Positions 43,859 to 52,234 of a stretch of 64,000 nt of DNA are shown piece by piece (the stretch's first letter is position 1; every line of letters begins with the position of its first letter). The notes beneath the pieces were generated by a model that was not told where the DNA came from, did no database searches, and saw only the letters and a program-made list of their open reading frames with translations. Location: contig DYIZ01000006.1 in NCBI GenBank assembly GCA_020723385.1, positions 16,958 through 80,957 of the forward strand. The letters run 5' to 3'. This DNA comes from Candidatus Aquidulcis sp. GTDB taxonomy: Bacteria > Chloroflexota > Anaerolineae > Anaerolineales > UBA4823. A program made the position numbers and the translations under genes.

Positions 43859-45994
43859 CTATTCTGGAAAGAGCCATTCACTGGTCAGACACAGCGGCAG
43901 ATCACCTGTGGCTTCGACGGTCAGTGAAAGAGCGGGGATTTTAGTCCCATAGGTGGGGGATGTCCAGCCTTCGACCGGAGAGGCGGCGCCGAGGCCGTAA
44001 AGGCGTTCGCCGGCGCGGGAAAGGCGGATGTTGAAGGTGGCAGGTGGCAGGTTAGAAGGTGAAGGTTGAAAGTTGGGTTGAATGCCAGTTTTCAGGGTGA
44101 TCCAGCCGAAGGGCGACAGGATTCGCAGGCTCAGAGCCTCGACATCCAGCTCATACGGCCAATCGGGGAGGAGCCAATTAAGGTTGTAGAGCCTGCCCTG
44201 AGCGGCGTTCTGGGTTGTGAACGCTTGCCTAAGGGTGGCAGGTTGAAGGTTCATACCTTTCAACCTGCCACCTTCAACTTTCAACAATTGATCTTCGATC
44301 AGCCAGCGCCCATCCCGGAAGGCTGTCACCGCCCGCTGGTGGATAACGCCGAAGCGCCGGTAGCCGTTGTGCTTGGCAACCAGCCGCTCCCACTCGCCGC
44401 CGGGATCTTGCTCGTGAGCGATAATCCCGCCCTGCGCCCAATCCAACCACAGGAAACGCCCGGCATGCGTCATCTGGTCTCGCCCGTTGACCGTCACCGT
44501 GTTGTGAACTGCCGTCCGGGTGAGGGCGTTATCCCACGGCGGCGGCGCGTTGTACAGATAAGTTCCGGCATCCTGCGCCACGTTCAGCCCGCGCCACCAC
44601 AGGTCGAGATGAAGCTGGTCGGCGTGACCGGGGCGGCTGGTGAATTTTTCTGCTCGCAGATAAGCCCAGGAGGGTGAAGCATGGAGGGTGGAGGGGGGCG
44701 TCGGTTGAAGGTTGAAGAGCCTGCCCTGAGCCTGTCGAAGGGTTGAAGGTTGAGAACTAACCTTCAACTTGGAACTTTCAACCTTCAACCATAAGGCCAT
44801 CTCATCCCACGCCCCCGCCTCGAATGCCGGTTCGCCCAGGAAGGCCAACGAGGCGGCTTGCAGAACCGGGCGGTAGTCACTGAATGGGAGCACGGTCAGC
44901 GGCAGGATGTACGCGCCGTCATTTGGGCCGAGGTTGGGCACGCGGCCAGTCTCTGGGTCGAGCAAGTCCAGCAGCCAACGCATGGCAGATGCCAATCTGG
45001 ACCTGTAGAGACGCCCCGCCGGGGCGTCTCTACGCTGCCCATCCACAGCGCTAACCCACAACGCCAATTGCAGCATCAGCCGGTGATAATTTACGCTGTG
45101 CTGGCAGTACGCGCCATCGGCGGCGATCTGGTGTTGTAGCCCCCAGTCGAACCATTTGCGCCCCAGGGCCAGCCAGCGGGATGCCGCGGGATGATCGGGT
45201 AAAGCCAGCCCGGCGGTGATCAGCCCGGCGGCTTCGCTGAGAAGATGATTGTTATTCTGCGAGCGGGCGTAGGACAGCGTGGGGGGAATGCGCGCGGCGT
45301 GTTCGGCGATGGTCCCCGCCAGTCGCGCCAGCCGTTCGGGAGTGGTGGAACCTGATGGCGCAAACACCTGCCCGGCGAAGACGAACGCCATCAGCCGCAG
45401 CGCAACTTCCTGCGCCGAAATCCAATTCGGCCCGCGATTAACCGGGTTGGCGTCCCAGAACGTCTCCGCGTATCGCCAGAATGCCGCCGCGTAACGCTCA
45501 TCACCGCTGAGGTGATAAGCCCGGCCGAGGGTAAACGCCCACCCGAAACGAGCCGGCTCCCAAATTAGTTTAATGTCAGAAGGTTGAAAAGCCTGCCCTG
45601 AGCGCGCCGAAGGGTTGAAGGTTTCATAGGCTGTCCAATGCTGGACAGGCCCAGGCGGAATCAATTCTAGCGGCACAGGGTCGCTGCCGAACAGTCGTAC
45701 CTGCCCGGCGATAATCTCGTCTGCTTCGGCGATGAGCGCCCGTCTGCCCGCCTCGCCAAGCAGGGCCTCGAGCGATTCGCGGCAAGGCAATTCCAACACC
45801 CCCCTGATTGCTGATTGCTGACTGCTGACCACCGATCGCCATCGTAAAATTCCCGTGTGCAACCCCACCTGATACCACGCATACAGCGCCAGCGAGCGCG
45901 GGCCAAGCTGGCGGAAGGCTTTGAAAGCAAGGATGATACGGTGAAGGAGAGTCACCCGGGCGTCCTGAAGGCCATACTCCCGCGATTGTACCAC
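43859..45994 (-). CDS. heparinase II/III-like protein riddled with repeats
   Basis: A 711-residue protein with the alpha-barrel plus beta-sandwich layout of heparinase II/III-family lyases. The helical part has NWISAQEVALRLMAF, QNNNHLLSEAAGL and GAYCQHSVNYHRLML, where conserved Asn, His and Tyr would be catalytic. The C-terminal part has HADQLHLDLWWRG. It may cleave a uronic-acid glycan, in step with the downstream glycosyltransferase. At least six in-frame repeats interrupt it, at about 44040-44085, 44170-44290, 44680-44790, 45005-45033, 45580-45625 and 45798-45835. Some lie close to the catalytic domain. The start is a GTG at 45994; a GTG at 45955 is possible. Confidence 0.7.
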   Translation of the reverse strand: MVQSREYGLQDARVTLLHRIILAFKAFRQLGPRSLALYAWYQVGLHTGILRWRSVVSSQQSAIRGVLELPCRESLEALLGEAGRRALIAEADEIIAGQVRLFGSDPVPLELIPPGPVQHWTAYETFNPSARSGQAFQPSDIKLIWEPARFGWAFTLGRAYHLSGDERYAAAFWRYAETFWDANPVNRGPNWISAQEVALRLMAFVFAGQVFAPSGSTTPERLARLAGTIAEHAARIPPTLSYARSQNNNHLLSEAAGLITAGLALPDHPAASRWLALGRKWFDWGLQHQIAADGAYCQHSVNYHRLMLQLALWVSAVDGQRRDAPAGRLYRSRLASAMRWLLDLLDPETGRVPNLGPNDGAYILPLTVLPFSDYRPVLQAASLAFLGEPAFEAGAWDEMALWLKVESSKLKVSSQPSTLRQAQGRLFNLQPTPPSTLHASPSWAYLRAEKFTSRPGHADQLHLDLWWRGLNVAQDAGTYLYNAPPPWDNALTRTAVHNTVTVNGRDQMTHAGRFLWLDWAQGGIIAHEQDPGGEWERLVAKHNGYRRFGVIHQRAVTAFRDGRWLIEDQLLKVEGGRLKGMNLQPATLRQAFTTQNAAQGRLYNLNWLLPDWPYELDVEALSLRILSPFGWITLKTGIQPNFQPSPSNLPPATFNIRLSRAGERLYGLGAASPVEGWTSPTYGTKIPALSLTVEATGDLPLCLTSEWLFPE
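44170..44290. repeat. GGTTGAA and CCTGAGC repeats inside the heparinase-like gene
   Basis: Combines AGCCTGCCCTGAGC with GGTTGAA-type heptads (GGCAGGTTGAAGGTT and its complement), forming a hairpin read as LLKVEGGRLKGMNLQPATL... Confidence 0.65.
44680..44790. repeat. GGTTGAA heptads with CCTGAGCCTGTCGAAGG inside the heparinase-like gene
   Basis: GGTTGAA units, the AGCCTGCCCTGAGCCTGTCG motif, then facing CCTTCAA and CTTTCAA units. Read in frame as LKVESSKLKV...SPSW. Confidence 0.75.
45005..45033. repeat. 14-1-14 palindrome inside the heparinase-like gene
   Basis: Perfect arms GTAGAGACGCCCCG around one C. Same 29-bp geometry as the palindrome at 46061-46089, which also has GTAGA/TCTAC ends. 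Confidence 0.85.
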
Positions 45995-46060
45995 GCGCCG
46001 AATCCACAGGCTTTTATTAAAATAGATGTTCTTTGGGACTTACCGTGACGCACCGCCAGC

Positions 46061-46089
46061 GGTAGATCGGATTGCCAATCCGATCTACC
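46061..46089. repeat. 14-1-14 palindrome upstream of the heparinase-like gene
   Basis: Perfect arms GGTAGATCGGATTG around one C. It lies in a 246-bp gene-free stretch (45995-46240) in which I see nothing else. Confidence 0.85.
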
Positions 46090-46240
46090 CAATGCCGCCA
46101 GGTATGCTGGTCTGCCACGGCGATTCCCAATGAACCAAAATTGAAGCAGTGGGCTAAATCTGCCGCATGGCAGCGAATAATAATTGCAACCCCGGTGTTG
46201 TTCGTTGAAAGCAGGGATCGAATATCAGCTCGCCGTCAAC

Positions 46241-46774
46241 TCAGCCTTCGTTGCGGACTTTCATCACCACCAGCGTGTCCAGAAAAGTGCGGTTGAACAA
46301 CATCGCCGGGGTCTCCACGCGAAACTGGGGATAAAGCGTGGAGATCATCACAGCATTGTAGATTGCCAGGAATGGGCTGATCCCTTCCCCCATCATTACC
46401 GAGAAATCGAACCGGCCGGCCCATTCCACTGTGCCCTGCACCTCGTAATCCGGCGATGTGATCATCACCGAGATCGGGAAAATCCGCTCGTATCCCCCTC
46501 GTACTAATCCCGCCGGGCCGATGTGTTCGCGCTTGGTCAGGCAGACCGCTACCATTTGCTTCTTCACCACCCAGGTGAGCGGCGAGTAGTTGATAACTTT
46601 GTCGGTTGCATGGAGACGGGCGATGCTGGCATCGCTCACCTCCATGTATGAACTATGAGGGTCGGTCAGAATACTCAACACCCCCTGGTTACCGACCCTC
46701 GTCTGGCCGAAGATATAATGGCTCGATGTGTAGAAATCAGCCGGGACGAACCGAGCGGTTAATGACTGCACCAT
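46241..46774 (-). CDS. conserved-looking protein of unknown function
   Basis: A 177-residue soluble protein without signal peptide or membrane segment. It has strand-rich stretches (QTRVGNQGVLSILTDP, VEWAGRFDFSVMMGEG) and no motif I can assign. ATG 46774 has GGGAGG ten bases upstream. It follows the zinc-ribbon gene by 28 bp and lepB by two genes on the same strand, so it is likely in their operon. Confidence 0.55.
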   Translation of the reverse strand: MVQSLTARFVPADFYTSSHYIFGQTRVGNQGVLSILTDPHSSYMEVSDASIARLHATDKVINYSPLTWVVKKQMVAVCLTKREHIGPAGLVRGGYERIFPISVMITSPDYEVQGTVEWAGRFDFSVMMGEGISPFLAIYNAVMISTLYPQFRVETPAMLFNRTFLDTLVVMKVRNEG

Positions 46775-46802
46775 CTGGTGGCCCTCCCATGGAATGGATT
46801 AA

Positions 46803-47111
46803 TTAAGGCTGGGGTCGTCCCAGCCGTGGAAGATTGTTTTTATGGTGAACAATGGGACGCTGCCCCGTTGACGGATGCAACAGTGTATTCAGCCAGTTGA
46901 TTGCACGAGCATCGTATTCACGCCGCCCGCAAACATCGCAGACCCAGGATGGAAAATTGGGGACAGTGATCAATTCCTGATTCAGCCAGGTAAAATAAGT
47001 CAAGTACCGCAAATTTAAAACACCCGCGTGGCATTCCGGGCAAATCATAGCGACCGATTCGCCTTGCGGCGCAGGTTGCGGCTCAGTTTGATGGGAAGAA
47101 TTTTCAGTCAT
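46803..47111 (-). CDS. YgiT-type zinc-ribbon protein
   Basis: A 102-residue protein whose core has two CxxC pairs (CPEC and CDVC) about 35 residues apart, like the MqsA/YgiT N-terminal zinc-ribbon. The C-terminal DNA-binding helix-turn-helix of MqsA is missing, so it is only the zinc module with a basic tail (NNLPRLGRPQP). The upstream gene is lepB (33-bp gap). Confidence 0.6.
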   Translation of the reverse strand: MTENSSHQTEPQPAPQGESVAMICPECHAGVLNLRYLTYFTWLNQELITVPNFPSWVCDVCGRREYDARAINWLNTLLHPSTGQRPIVHHKNNLPRLGRPQP

Positions 47112-47144
47112 TGGCGTATTCCAATCGAGCGTTACTTGCCCCGA

Positions 47145-47729
47145 TCAAGGAATGATCGTGACATTGTGTTGGATAATTTCCCATTTCTGAGGCGGCCAAT
47201 AAATCACGATTGCCTTACCCACCACATCTTCCAACGGCACCGATCCCCACGAGTGTGAGTCGGACGAATTGTTCCGGTTATCGCCGAGCACGAATACCTG
47301 CCCCTCGGGGACTTGCCAGGTCCCATGATAAGCAGGAGGCGCAGCGATGTATGTTTCCTGCAATTGCTGGCCATTGACGAAGACATTGCCGTTGCCGATA
47401 CTCACCTCGTCGCCGGGTAAGCCGATGATGCGTTTGATTAACTCCTGCTTTGGGTCGCGTGGGAGCCGGAAGACGATCACATCCCCGATGTGCGGTTTGC
47501 CAAGTTTGAACGCCAGCCGGTTGACGATGATAAACTCGCCGCTGTAGAGGGATGGCTCCATGCTGGAACCATCCACCCGAATGCGCGCCGAAATGGCATT
47601 GATCGCGACAAACAGCACGATCGCCAAAACCAGCGTCTCGATCAAATCTATGAAAAAGCGTAGCGTGCCGGGTTGTTTTTCGATCGGCTCGCTGGCTTCG
47701 GGAATCACACTAGCAGGGAAATCTTCCAC
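47145..47729 (-). CDS. lepB: signal peptidase I
   Basis: Type I signal peptidase, 194 residues, cutting signal peptides outside the membrane. One N-terminal helix (~24-48), then DGSSMEPSL with catalytic S56, RLPRDPKQELIKRIIGLPGDEV with general-base K99, and GDNRNNSSDSHSWG. GTG 47729 is chosen, but GGAGG is only three bases away, so the start is uncertain. TATAAT (47749-47754, minus strand) gives a short leader. It should process the many secreted proteins in this region. The BMC operon on the same strand ends 23 bp upstream of the TATAAT region. Confidence 0.88.
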   Translation of the reverse strand: MEDFPASVIPEASEPIEKQPGTLRFFIDLIETLVLAIVLFVAINAISARIRVDGSSMEPSLYSGEFIIVNRLAFKLGKPHIGDVIVFRLPRDPKQELIKRIIGLPGDEVSIGNGNVFVNGQQLQETYIAAPPAYHGTWQVPEGQVFVLGDNRNNSSDSHSWGSVPLEDVVGKAIVIYWPPQKWEIIQHNVTIIP

Positions 47730-47800
47730 AGGCCTCCATTTCGGAGAGATTATAAAGCGGGTTGAGAGGGAGTACAAGAGGCGTGTAACTTAGAGTATCG

Positions 47801-48076
47801 TTAGAGCGCCGAAAGATACAACGAGTCAATGATGCCGACGATCACCGAAATTACGCACGCATCGGGGTTTTGCAAAACCTGACGCGCCCCATTCCCCTCC
47901 CGGTTGACCAGCACCGTATCGCCGATCCCGGCGTGCGTGTTATCCAACGCAATGAAATCATCGGACAGTGGCTCGCCATCCAGCACCAATGGCTGCACAA
48001 CCAGCAGCCGCCGGTTTTTGTAGTGCGAGTGGCTGATGGTGGTCACAACCGTGCCGACGACTTTGCCGATTATCAT
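47801..48076 (-). CDS. BMC pentamer shell protein (EutN/CcmL family), paralogue A
   Basis: A 91-residue vertex protein of the microcompartment shell: MIIGKVVGTVVTT start, GIGDTVLVNREGNGAR loop and VGIIDSLYL end match EutN/CcmL. Five copies cap each vertex of the polyhedral shell. Overlaps the upstream paralogue by 4 bp, so it is translationally coupled, and is the last gene of the operon. Confidence 0.92.
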   Translation of the reverse strand: MIIGKVVGTVVTTISHSHYKNRRLLVVQPLVLDGEPLSDDFIALDNTHAGIGDTVLVNREGNGARQVLQNPDACVISVIVGIIDSLYLSAL

Positions 48077-48393
48077 GTGTATTGCGTCCAGCCGGGCTTG
48101 AGCGTCACGTCAATCTCACCATCGGGGCGGACTTCCATCTCGTCCACGATGCCCACCAGCGCCAGGTCAATCGGCACGAACTTGACATCCGTCATCGCCA
48201 GGGCTGCCTCGCGCGAGCGCACCATCACACACAGATCGCCTGCTCCGGCTTGCACCACATCTGCCGCCACCTGCAAGCCACCCACTGGCTGCAAGTGCTT
48301 GTCGAGCGGCTGCACCACCAGCAGCTTGACCCCTTCCAGGTCAGGATACTTCATCGTGCAAACCGCGGTGCCGCGAACGCGTCCGAACAGCAT
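48073..48393 (-). CDS. BMC pentamer shell protein (EutN/CcmL family), paralogue B
   Basis: A 106-residue second vertex protein (MLFGRVRGTAVCT start, AGAGDLCVMVRSREAAL loop, VGIVDEMEV). It is longer than paralogue A by a C-terminal DGEIDVTLKPGWTQYT tail. It sits between the unnamed BMC protein and paralogue A. Confidence 0.92.
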   Translation of the reverse strand: MLFGRVRGTAVCTMKYPDLEGVKLLVVQPLDKHLQPVGGLQVAADVVQAGAGDLCVMVRSREAALAMTDVKFVPIDLALVGIVDEMEVRPDGEIDVTLKPGWTQYT

Positions 48394-48398
48394 GATGG

Positions 48399-48749
48399 TT
48401 ATTTCACTCCGACGTTGTCCAGCACGCGGCGGATGATGCTGTCCAGCAGCGTGGGATCCACTTCGCTGCCCAGGCGGGCGACCACAGCCTCGCGCACCCG
48501 CCGGTAAATATCTTCTTTGGGCTGCGCCGGGCCGGCCGCGGCCGCCGCTGGCTTGGGCTGCGCGGCGATGTAGGGCCGCACTGGCGCGCTGGGCGGCGTG
48601 TCATGCTGGCGTACCAGCTTCACCCCCAGCCGCTCGGCGCGCTCGACTGCCAACTCGGTCAGCACCACATCATCGGTCACCGTCAGCGAGCGCACACCCT
48701 GCCGGGCTAAATCCTCGATATCGCGTTCTGTATAAAACGTTTTAGCCAT
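48399..48749 (-). CDS. BMC operon protein with putative encapsulation helix
   Basis: A 116-residue protein of no firm family. The N-terminal ~45 residues (FYTERDIEDLARQGVRSL, then VVLTELAVERAERLGVKLV) resemble a small domain found at the start of EutT/PduO-like and other BMC proteins. An Ala/Pro linker (~50-75) leads to an amphipathic C-terminal helix (DPTLLDSIIRRVLDNVG) of the kind used to target cargo to the shell. It may be a scaffold or core adaptor. Overlaps the BMC-T gene by 8 bp. Confidence 0.6.
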   Translation of the reverse strand: MAKTFYTERDIEDLARQGVRSLTVTDDVVLTELAVERAERLGVKLVRQHDTPPSAPVRPYIAAQPKPAAAAAGPAQPKEDIYRRVREAVVARLGSEVDPTLLDSIIRRVLDNVGVK

Positions 48750-49368
48750 TCACGCCCTCCAGACTCTCCAGGGCCTGCACCGCCGCGTTGCGAGCGGTGA
48801 TGATCTCGGCCTCGCTGCCCGACAGCCACATGCGCCCAAAGCGCCCCACCGATGACACGTGGATGAGCTTGATGCTGGCCTTTTTCTCGGCCTCGTTGCA
48901 GGCATAATTGATATACGCCGCCGGGGCACACTCCAGCACCAGCATCGTTTCGCCGGGCACCAGCATACTGCCGCGCCGGAAGCGGTTGAGCAACTGAGAC
49001 TGGTACGGATCAATGCGCGTGATCACCTGGATCGAGGCGATCTGCGGGCGGATGCGATCTTTGATATCGAGACCCAGCCGGTCGAGCACCACCCGCCCGG
49101 CCTCGATCACCGCTGCCTGGTTGTGCGAGTGCACCTCGAACATGCCAAACTCGCGCTCGACGATCTGTGCGCCGGGCTTGGCCTCGGTGGCCTTCACGGC
49201 AATATCCACCATGCGAAAGACTTCGTTGCCGGGGGCCATTTCCACGTACAGCGCGGCCATACCCTCGGTGGGCAGATCGCCCTGGGTGACGGTGCCCACG
49301 AAGGCTGCAAATTGGGCCTGCATCCGGTCGAGAAAACAATAGCAGCGGAGAGAAAAAGTGTCGGCCAT
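48742..49368 (-). CDS. BMC-T tandem-domain shell protein
   Basis: A 208-residue tandem BMC-domain protein forming pseudohexameric trimers. The first half has YVEMAPGNEVFRMVDIAVKAT. The second is a clear BMC domain: ASIKLIHVSSVGRFGRMWLSG then EAEIITARNAAVQALES. Such trimers often have a gated central pore for larger molecules or electron transfer; no cysteine cluster at the pore is obvious. An array of CGTAAAA repeats separates it from the EutJ gene upstream. Confidence 0.85.
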   Translation of the reverse strand: MADTFSLRCYCFLDRMQAQFAAFVGTVTQGDLPTEGMAALYVEMAPGNEVFRMVDIAVKATEAKPGAQIVEREFGMFEVHSHNQAAVIEAGRVVLDRLGLDIKDRIRPQIASIQVITRIDPYQSQLLNRFRRGSMLVPGETMLVLECAPAAYINYACNEAEKKASIKLIHVSSVGRFGRMWLSGSEAEIITARNAAVQALESLEGVNG

Positions 49369-49395
49369 AGAGTTCTTCCTTACCCTTTGATGGGT

Positions 49396-49478
49396 TTTCT
49401 TGTAGAACGTAATTCGTAATTTGTAAAACGTAATCCGTAAGGAACTCCTTACGTTTTACGCATCACGTTTTACGAGTC
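49396..49478. repeat. CGTAATN heptad hairpin inside the BMC operon (BMC-T/EutJ junction)
   Basis: ACGTAATTCG, TAATTTG, TAAAACG, TAATCCG units face TTACGTTTTACG, CATCACGTTTTACG. It fills the 101-bp gap and reaches the EutJ stop. Same family as 31803-31872. Confidence 0.75.
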
Positions 49479-50309
49479 ATTCATCGCAATTCCCAACGGC
49501 GTCACGAACAACGGGCGGGTCGGCATCGTGGTGGGGATGCCAGTGTATTCCTCGACGACTTGCGCCATCCCGATGAAGGCGCAGGTGCCGCCCACCAACG
49601 TCAGGCAGTCTACCGGGTGCTGCGCTACGTGCCGGGCAACGATGCTGCCCACTTTCTCCATCACCGGGCGCACCGTTGGGAACAGGCGGGGCTGCTCGGC
49701 GGGATTGATCTTCAGCGCCTCGGCCTGTTCGAACGGGATGTCCAGCGCGCCGGCGATGACCAGCGAGAAGTGCGTGCCGCCCGTAGGCTCGTCGGCGGTG
49801 TAGATGACCTGCCCATCTTTGATAATCGCGATCCCGGTGGTGCCGCCCCCCACATCTACGATGGCGCCATCCCGGATGTTCAAAACCGCGTTGGCCGCAG
49901 AGGGTTCGTCAATCAACCGGGGACAATCCATCCCGGCGGATTCGACCACGTAACCCGTGGCGCGCACCTCGACTTGCGGAACACCCGGCGGGTAACCACT
50001 GGCCGCATGGGTCAACTCCCGCCCGAGGCGGCGCTCCACCCGTCGTTTCATTGCCCGCAGCCGGTCAGTGGCTCCGACGAAATCCACCACCAGGCCGTCG
50101 CGCACCACCTCGGCAAACTGATATTCTCCGGCCAGCGGAATCCCATCCTCGTCCAGCACAACCAGCACCAAATAGGCCGTTCCCAGGTCAACGCCCACCC
50201 GCAAGGGGCCGCGCGGCGGCTCCGGCAGGGGCGGGGCGTTTTCTGATGCCTGCGAGGTCAGGATGACGGACTCGGCACGCGAAAGATAGACATCGAGATC
50301 GCTGCGCAC
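49470..50309 (-). CDS. eutJ: EutJ-like ATPase/chaperone of the BMC
   Basis: A 279-residue actin/Hsp70-fold protein as in EutJ of ethanolamine microcompartments. GVDLGTAYLVLVVLDEDG is phosphate loop 1, DVGGGTTGIAIIKDG phosphate loop 2, and VGGTCAFIGMAQ the adenosine motif. It may help assemble or reactivate the core enzymes. The start is GTG 50309. It lies between BMC-H (17-bp gap upstream) and the repeat array before BMC-T. Confidence 0.9.
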   Translation of the reverse strand: MRSDLDVYLSRAESVILTSQASENAPPLPEPPRGPLRVGVDLGTAYLVLVVLDEDGIPLAGEYQFAEVVRDGLVVDFVGATDRLRAMKRRVERRLGRELTHAASGYPPGVPQVEVRATGYVVESAGMDCPRLIDEPSAANAVLNIRDGAIVDVGGGTTGIAIIKDGQVIYTADEPTGGTHFSLVIAGALDIPFEQAEALKINPAEQPRLFPTVRPVMEKVGSIVARHVAQHPVDCLTLVGGTCAFIGMAQVVEEYTGIPTTMPTRPLFVTPLGIAMNDS

Positions 50310-50326
50310 GAGGCTTCAGCCAGCGG

Positions 50327-50653
50327 CTATTCTTTTTTGGCCGAACGCCCGCCGATAGCGCCCTTGCTCTGCTGGGGTAGGATCATCTCCACATCCGTGT
50401 GCGGCCGCGGGATGACGTGTACCGACACCAGCTCGCCGATGCGCTTGGCTGCGGCTGCGCCAGCATCCGTGGCGGCTTTCACCGCGCCAACGTCGCCGCG
50501 CACCATCACGGTCACATAGCCGCCGCCGACGTATTCCGAACCGATCAGCACAACGTTGGCAGCCTTCACCATGGCGTCGGCGGCTTCAATCGCGCCCACC
50601 AGCCCTTTGGTTTCGACCATTCCTAAAGCAATCAAAGCAGTATCGAGTGGCAT
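50327..50653 (-). CDS. BMC-H hexamer shell protein
   Basis: A 108-residue single-domain BMC protein, the main facet tile, with [20 protein letters not shown], then [19 protein letters not shown] and [10 protein letters not shown]. The C-terminus is a short basic tail. It is the only hexamer protein in the operon, against three pentamer proteins. Confidence 0.95.
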   Translation of the reverse strand: MPLDTALIALGMVETKGLVGAIEAADAMVKAANVVLIGSEYVGGGYVTVMVRGDVGAVKAATDAGAAAAKRIGELVSVHVIPRPHTDVEMILPQQSKGAIGGRSAKKE

Positions 50654-50670
50654 GTTTGTCTCCTTATTAC

Positions 50671-50776
50671 ATATTTCAGTGTTTCGGTGTCCCGGTGTTT
50701 CCGTTCTACCGTGTCTACATCCTAGGTGTCTGCGTGTTTACGTGTTACGTTTTTGCGTTTTACGCCTTACGTTTTA
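50671..50776. repeat. GTGTTTCG/CGTTTTA repeat array inside the BMC operon (BMC-H/aldehyde DH junction)
   Basis: Two families in a row: GTGTTTCG, GTGTCCCG, GTGTTTCC (8-bp) then GTTTACGTGTTACG, CGTTTTACGCC, TTACGTTTTACG. The end runs into the last codons of the aldehyde dehydrogenase gene. Confidence 0.7.
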
Positions 50777-52226
50777 CGATCTCTTCCACCACTTGCCTCA
50801 CCACCGCCTCGATATCCTGCGGCGAGGGGCCAGCCAGGGTTGTACCGGGGCGCAATGCGCTTTCCGGCGGAGGCGTTGTCTCGTAGGCCAGGCGTTTGGC
50901 GTTGAATAGATGATAAACTGTGATATTGTCGCCGGTGATCGAGCCGCCGATGCCGCCTGCCCCAAGGGTCATCGAGGGCATCACACCGGTCGTCAGGCCG
51001 ATGGCGCCCAACGTGCCCATGGTGTTCACGCCGATACGGAAGACAGGTTTTTCCAGCCCAAAGGCCATGATGATCTTTTCGTCGGTGGCATGAATGATCA
51101 GGCTGTGGCCGCGCCCGCCGAAGTTGATCAGCTCGATGCAGCGCTCGCAGCCCGCTTCCCAGTCGTCGGCTTCGTAGAACCCGAGCACGGTGGTCAGCTT
51201 CTCCCGGGAGAGCGGCTCATCCCGCCCCACGCGGCCCAACCGGGCGACCAGAATCCGCGCCGACTCAGGCACGTGAAAACCCGCCATCGCTGCCAGGTAT
51301 TGCGGCGATTTGCCGACGGTGGCGGCGTTGATTGCGCCGTCCGGGCGAAAGAGCAGCCCGCGCAGGGCGTTGGCCTGGCTTTCGTCCACGAAATAAGCGC
51401 CCTGCGCCGCCATTAGCTCTGCCAGCCGGGCGGCAATCGGCCGGTCGGCGACGACAGCCTGCTCAGTGGCGCAGATCGTCGAAAAATCGAAGGCTTTGCT
51501 GCTCACGATATAGCGGGCGGCTTTTTCGATATCCGCCGAGCGGTCCACGTAAACCGGGACGTTGCCCGGCCCGACGCCGTAGGCAGGCTTGCCCATCGAG
51601 TGAGCCACGCGTACCATCTCGCTGCCGCCGGTCGCCAGGATCAGCGCGACGTACTTGTGTTTCATCAACTCCTGGGTACCGGGCAGGCTGATCTGCGTCA
51701 TGCAGCTCACCAGCCCGCGCGGCGCGCCGGCGGCTTCGGCAGCCTGCGCCATCAGGCGGGAGGTTTCGGAGCAGCACTTGACAGCGGATGGGTGCGGCGC
51801 GTGAATGATGGCATCACGGGCCTTGACCGCGATCAGCGTCTTGTACATCACCGTCGAAGTTGGATTGGTGCTCGGGCTGAGCGCGGCGACGACGCCCATC
51901 GGCCAGGCGATGTCGTAGACGCGGTGTGACGGGTCGTGACGCACCACGCCCACGGTGGGAATGTCGCGGATGCTCTCCCACACGGTTTTCGAGCCGAACT
52001 CGTTTTTGAGCTTTTTGTGGGCGGGCACCCCGTAGCCGGTTTCTTCGGCAGCCATGCGCCCCAGGCGCTCGGAAGCCCCGTAGGCGGCATCCGCCATCGC
52101 CTGGCAGACGCGATCTACGTCGGCCTGGGAGGCTTTGGCCCAGATGCGCTGCGCTTCGTGAGCGGCAACCGCCAGGGTGCGCGCTTCCTGGATGGAGAGG
52201 AGATCGGAGTCGAGATGAGTCGCCAT
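50760..52226 (-). CDS. CoA-acylating aldehyde dehydrogenase (PduP/EutE type)
   Basis: A 488-residue enzyme oxidising acetaldehyde (or another short aldehyde) to acyl-CoA with NAD+ inside the microcompartment. The nucleophile is C252 (DFSTICATEQAVV), with cofactor motif ATGGSEMVRVAHSMGKPA. A C-terminal extension ending DIEAVVRQVVEEIVKRKA is an encapsulation-peptide-like amphipathic helix; in many relatives the signal is at the N-terminus. An N-terminal amphipathic stretch is also present (SIQEARTLAVAAHEAQ). ATG 52226 lies 9 bp after the EutN stop; an ATG at 52250 overlapping that gene is possible. It is the obvious partner of DeoC. Confidence 0.92.
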   Translation of the reverse strand: MATHLDSDLLSIQEARTLAVAAHEAQRIWAKASQADVDRVCQAMADAAYGASERLGRMAAEETGYGVPAHKKLKNEFGSKTVWESIRDIPTVGVVRHDPSHRVYDIAWPMGVVAALSPSTNPTSTVMYKTLIAVKARDAIIHAPHPSAVKCCSETSRLMAQAAEAAGAPRGLVSCMTQISLPGTQELMKHKYVALILATGGSEMVRVAHSMGKPAYGVGPGNVPVYVDRSADIEKAARYIVSSKAFDFSTICATEQAVVADRPIAARLAELMAAQGAYFVDESQANALRGLLFRPDGAINAATVGKSPQYLAAMAGFHVPESARILVARLGRVGRDEPLSREKLTTVLGFYEADDWEAGCERCIELINFGGRGHSLIIHATDEKIIMAFGLEKPVFRIGVNTMGTLGAIGLTTGVMPSMTLGAGGIGGSITGDNITVYHLFNAKRLAYETTPPPESALRPGTTLAGPSPQDIEAVVRQVVEEIVKRKA

Positions 52227-52234
52227 TTTACTTA

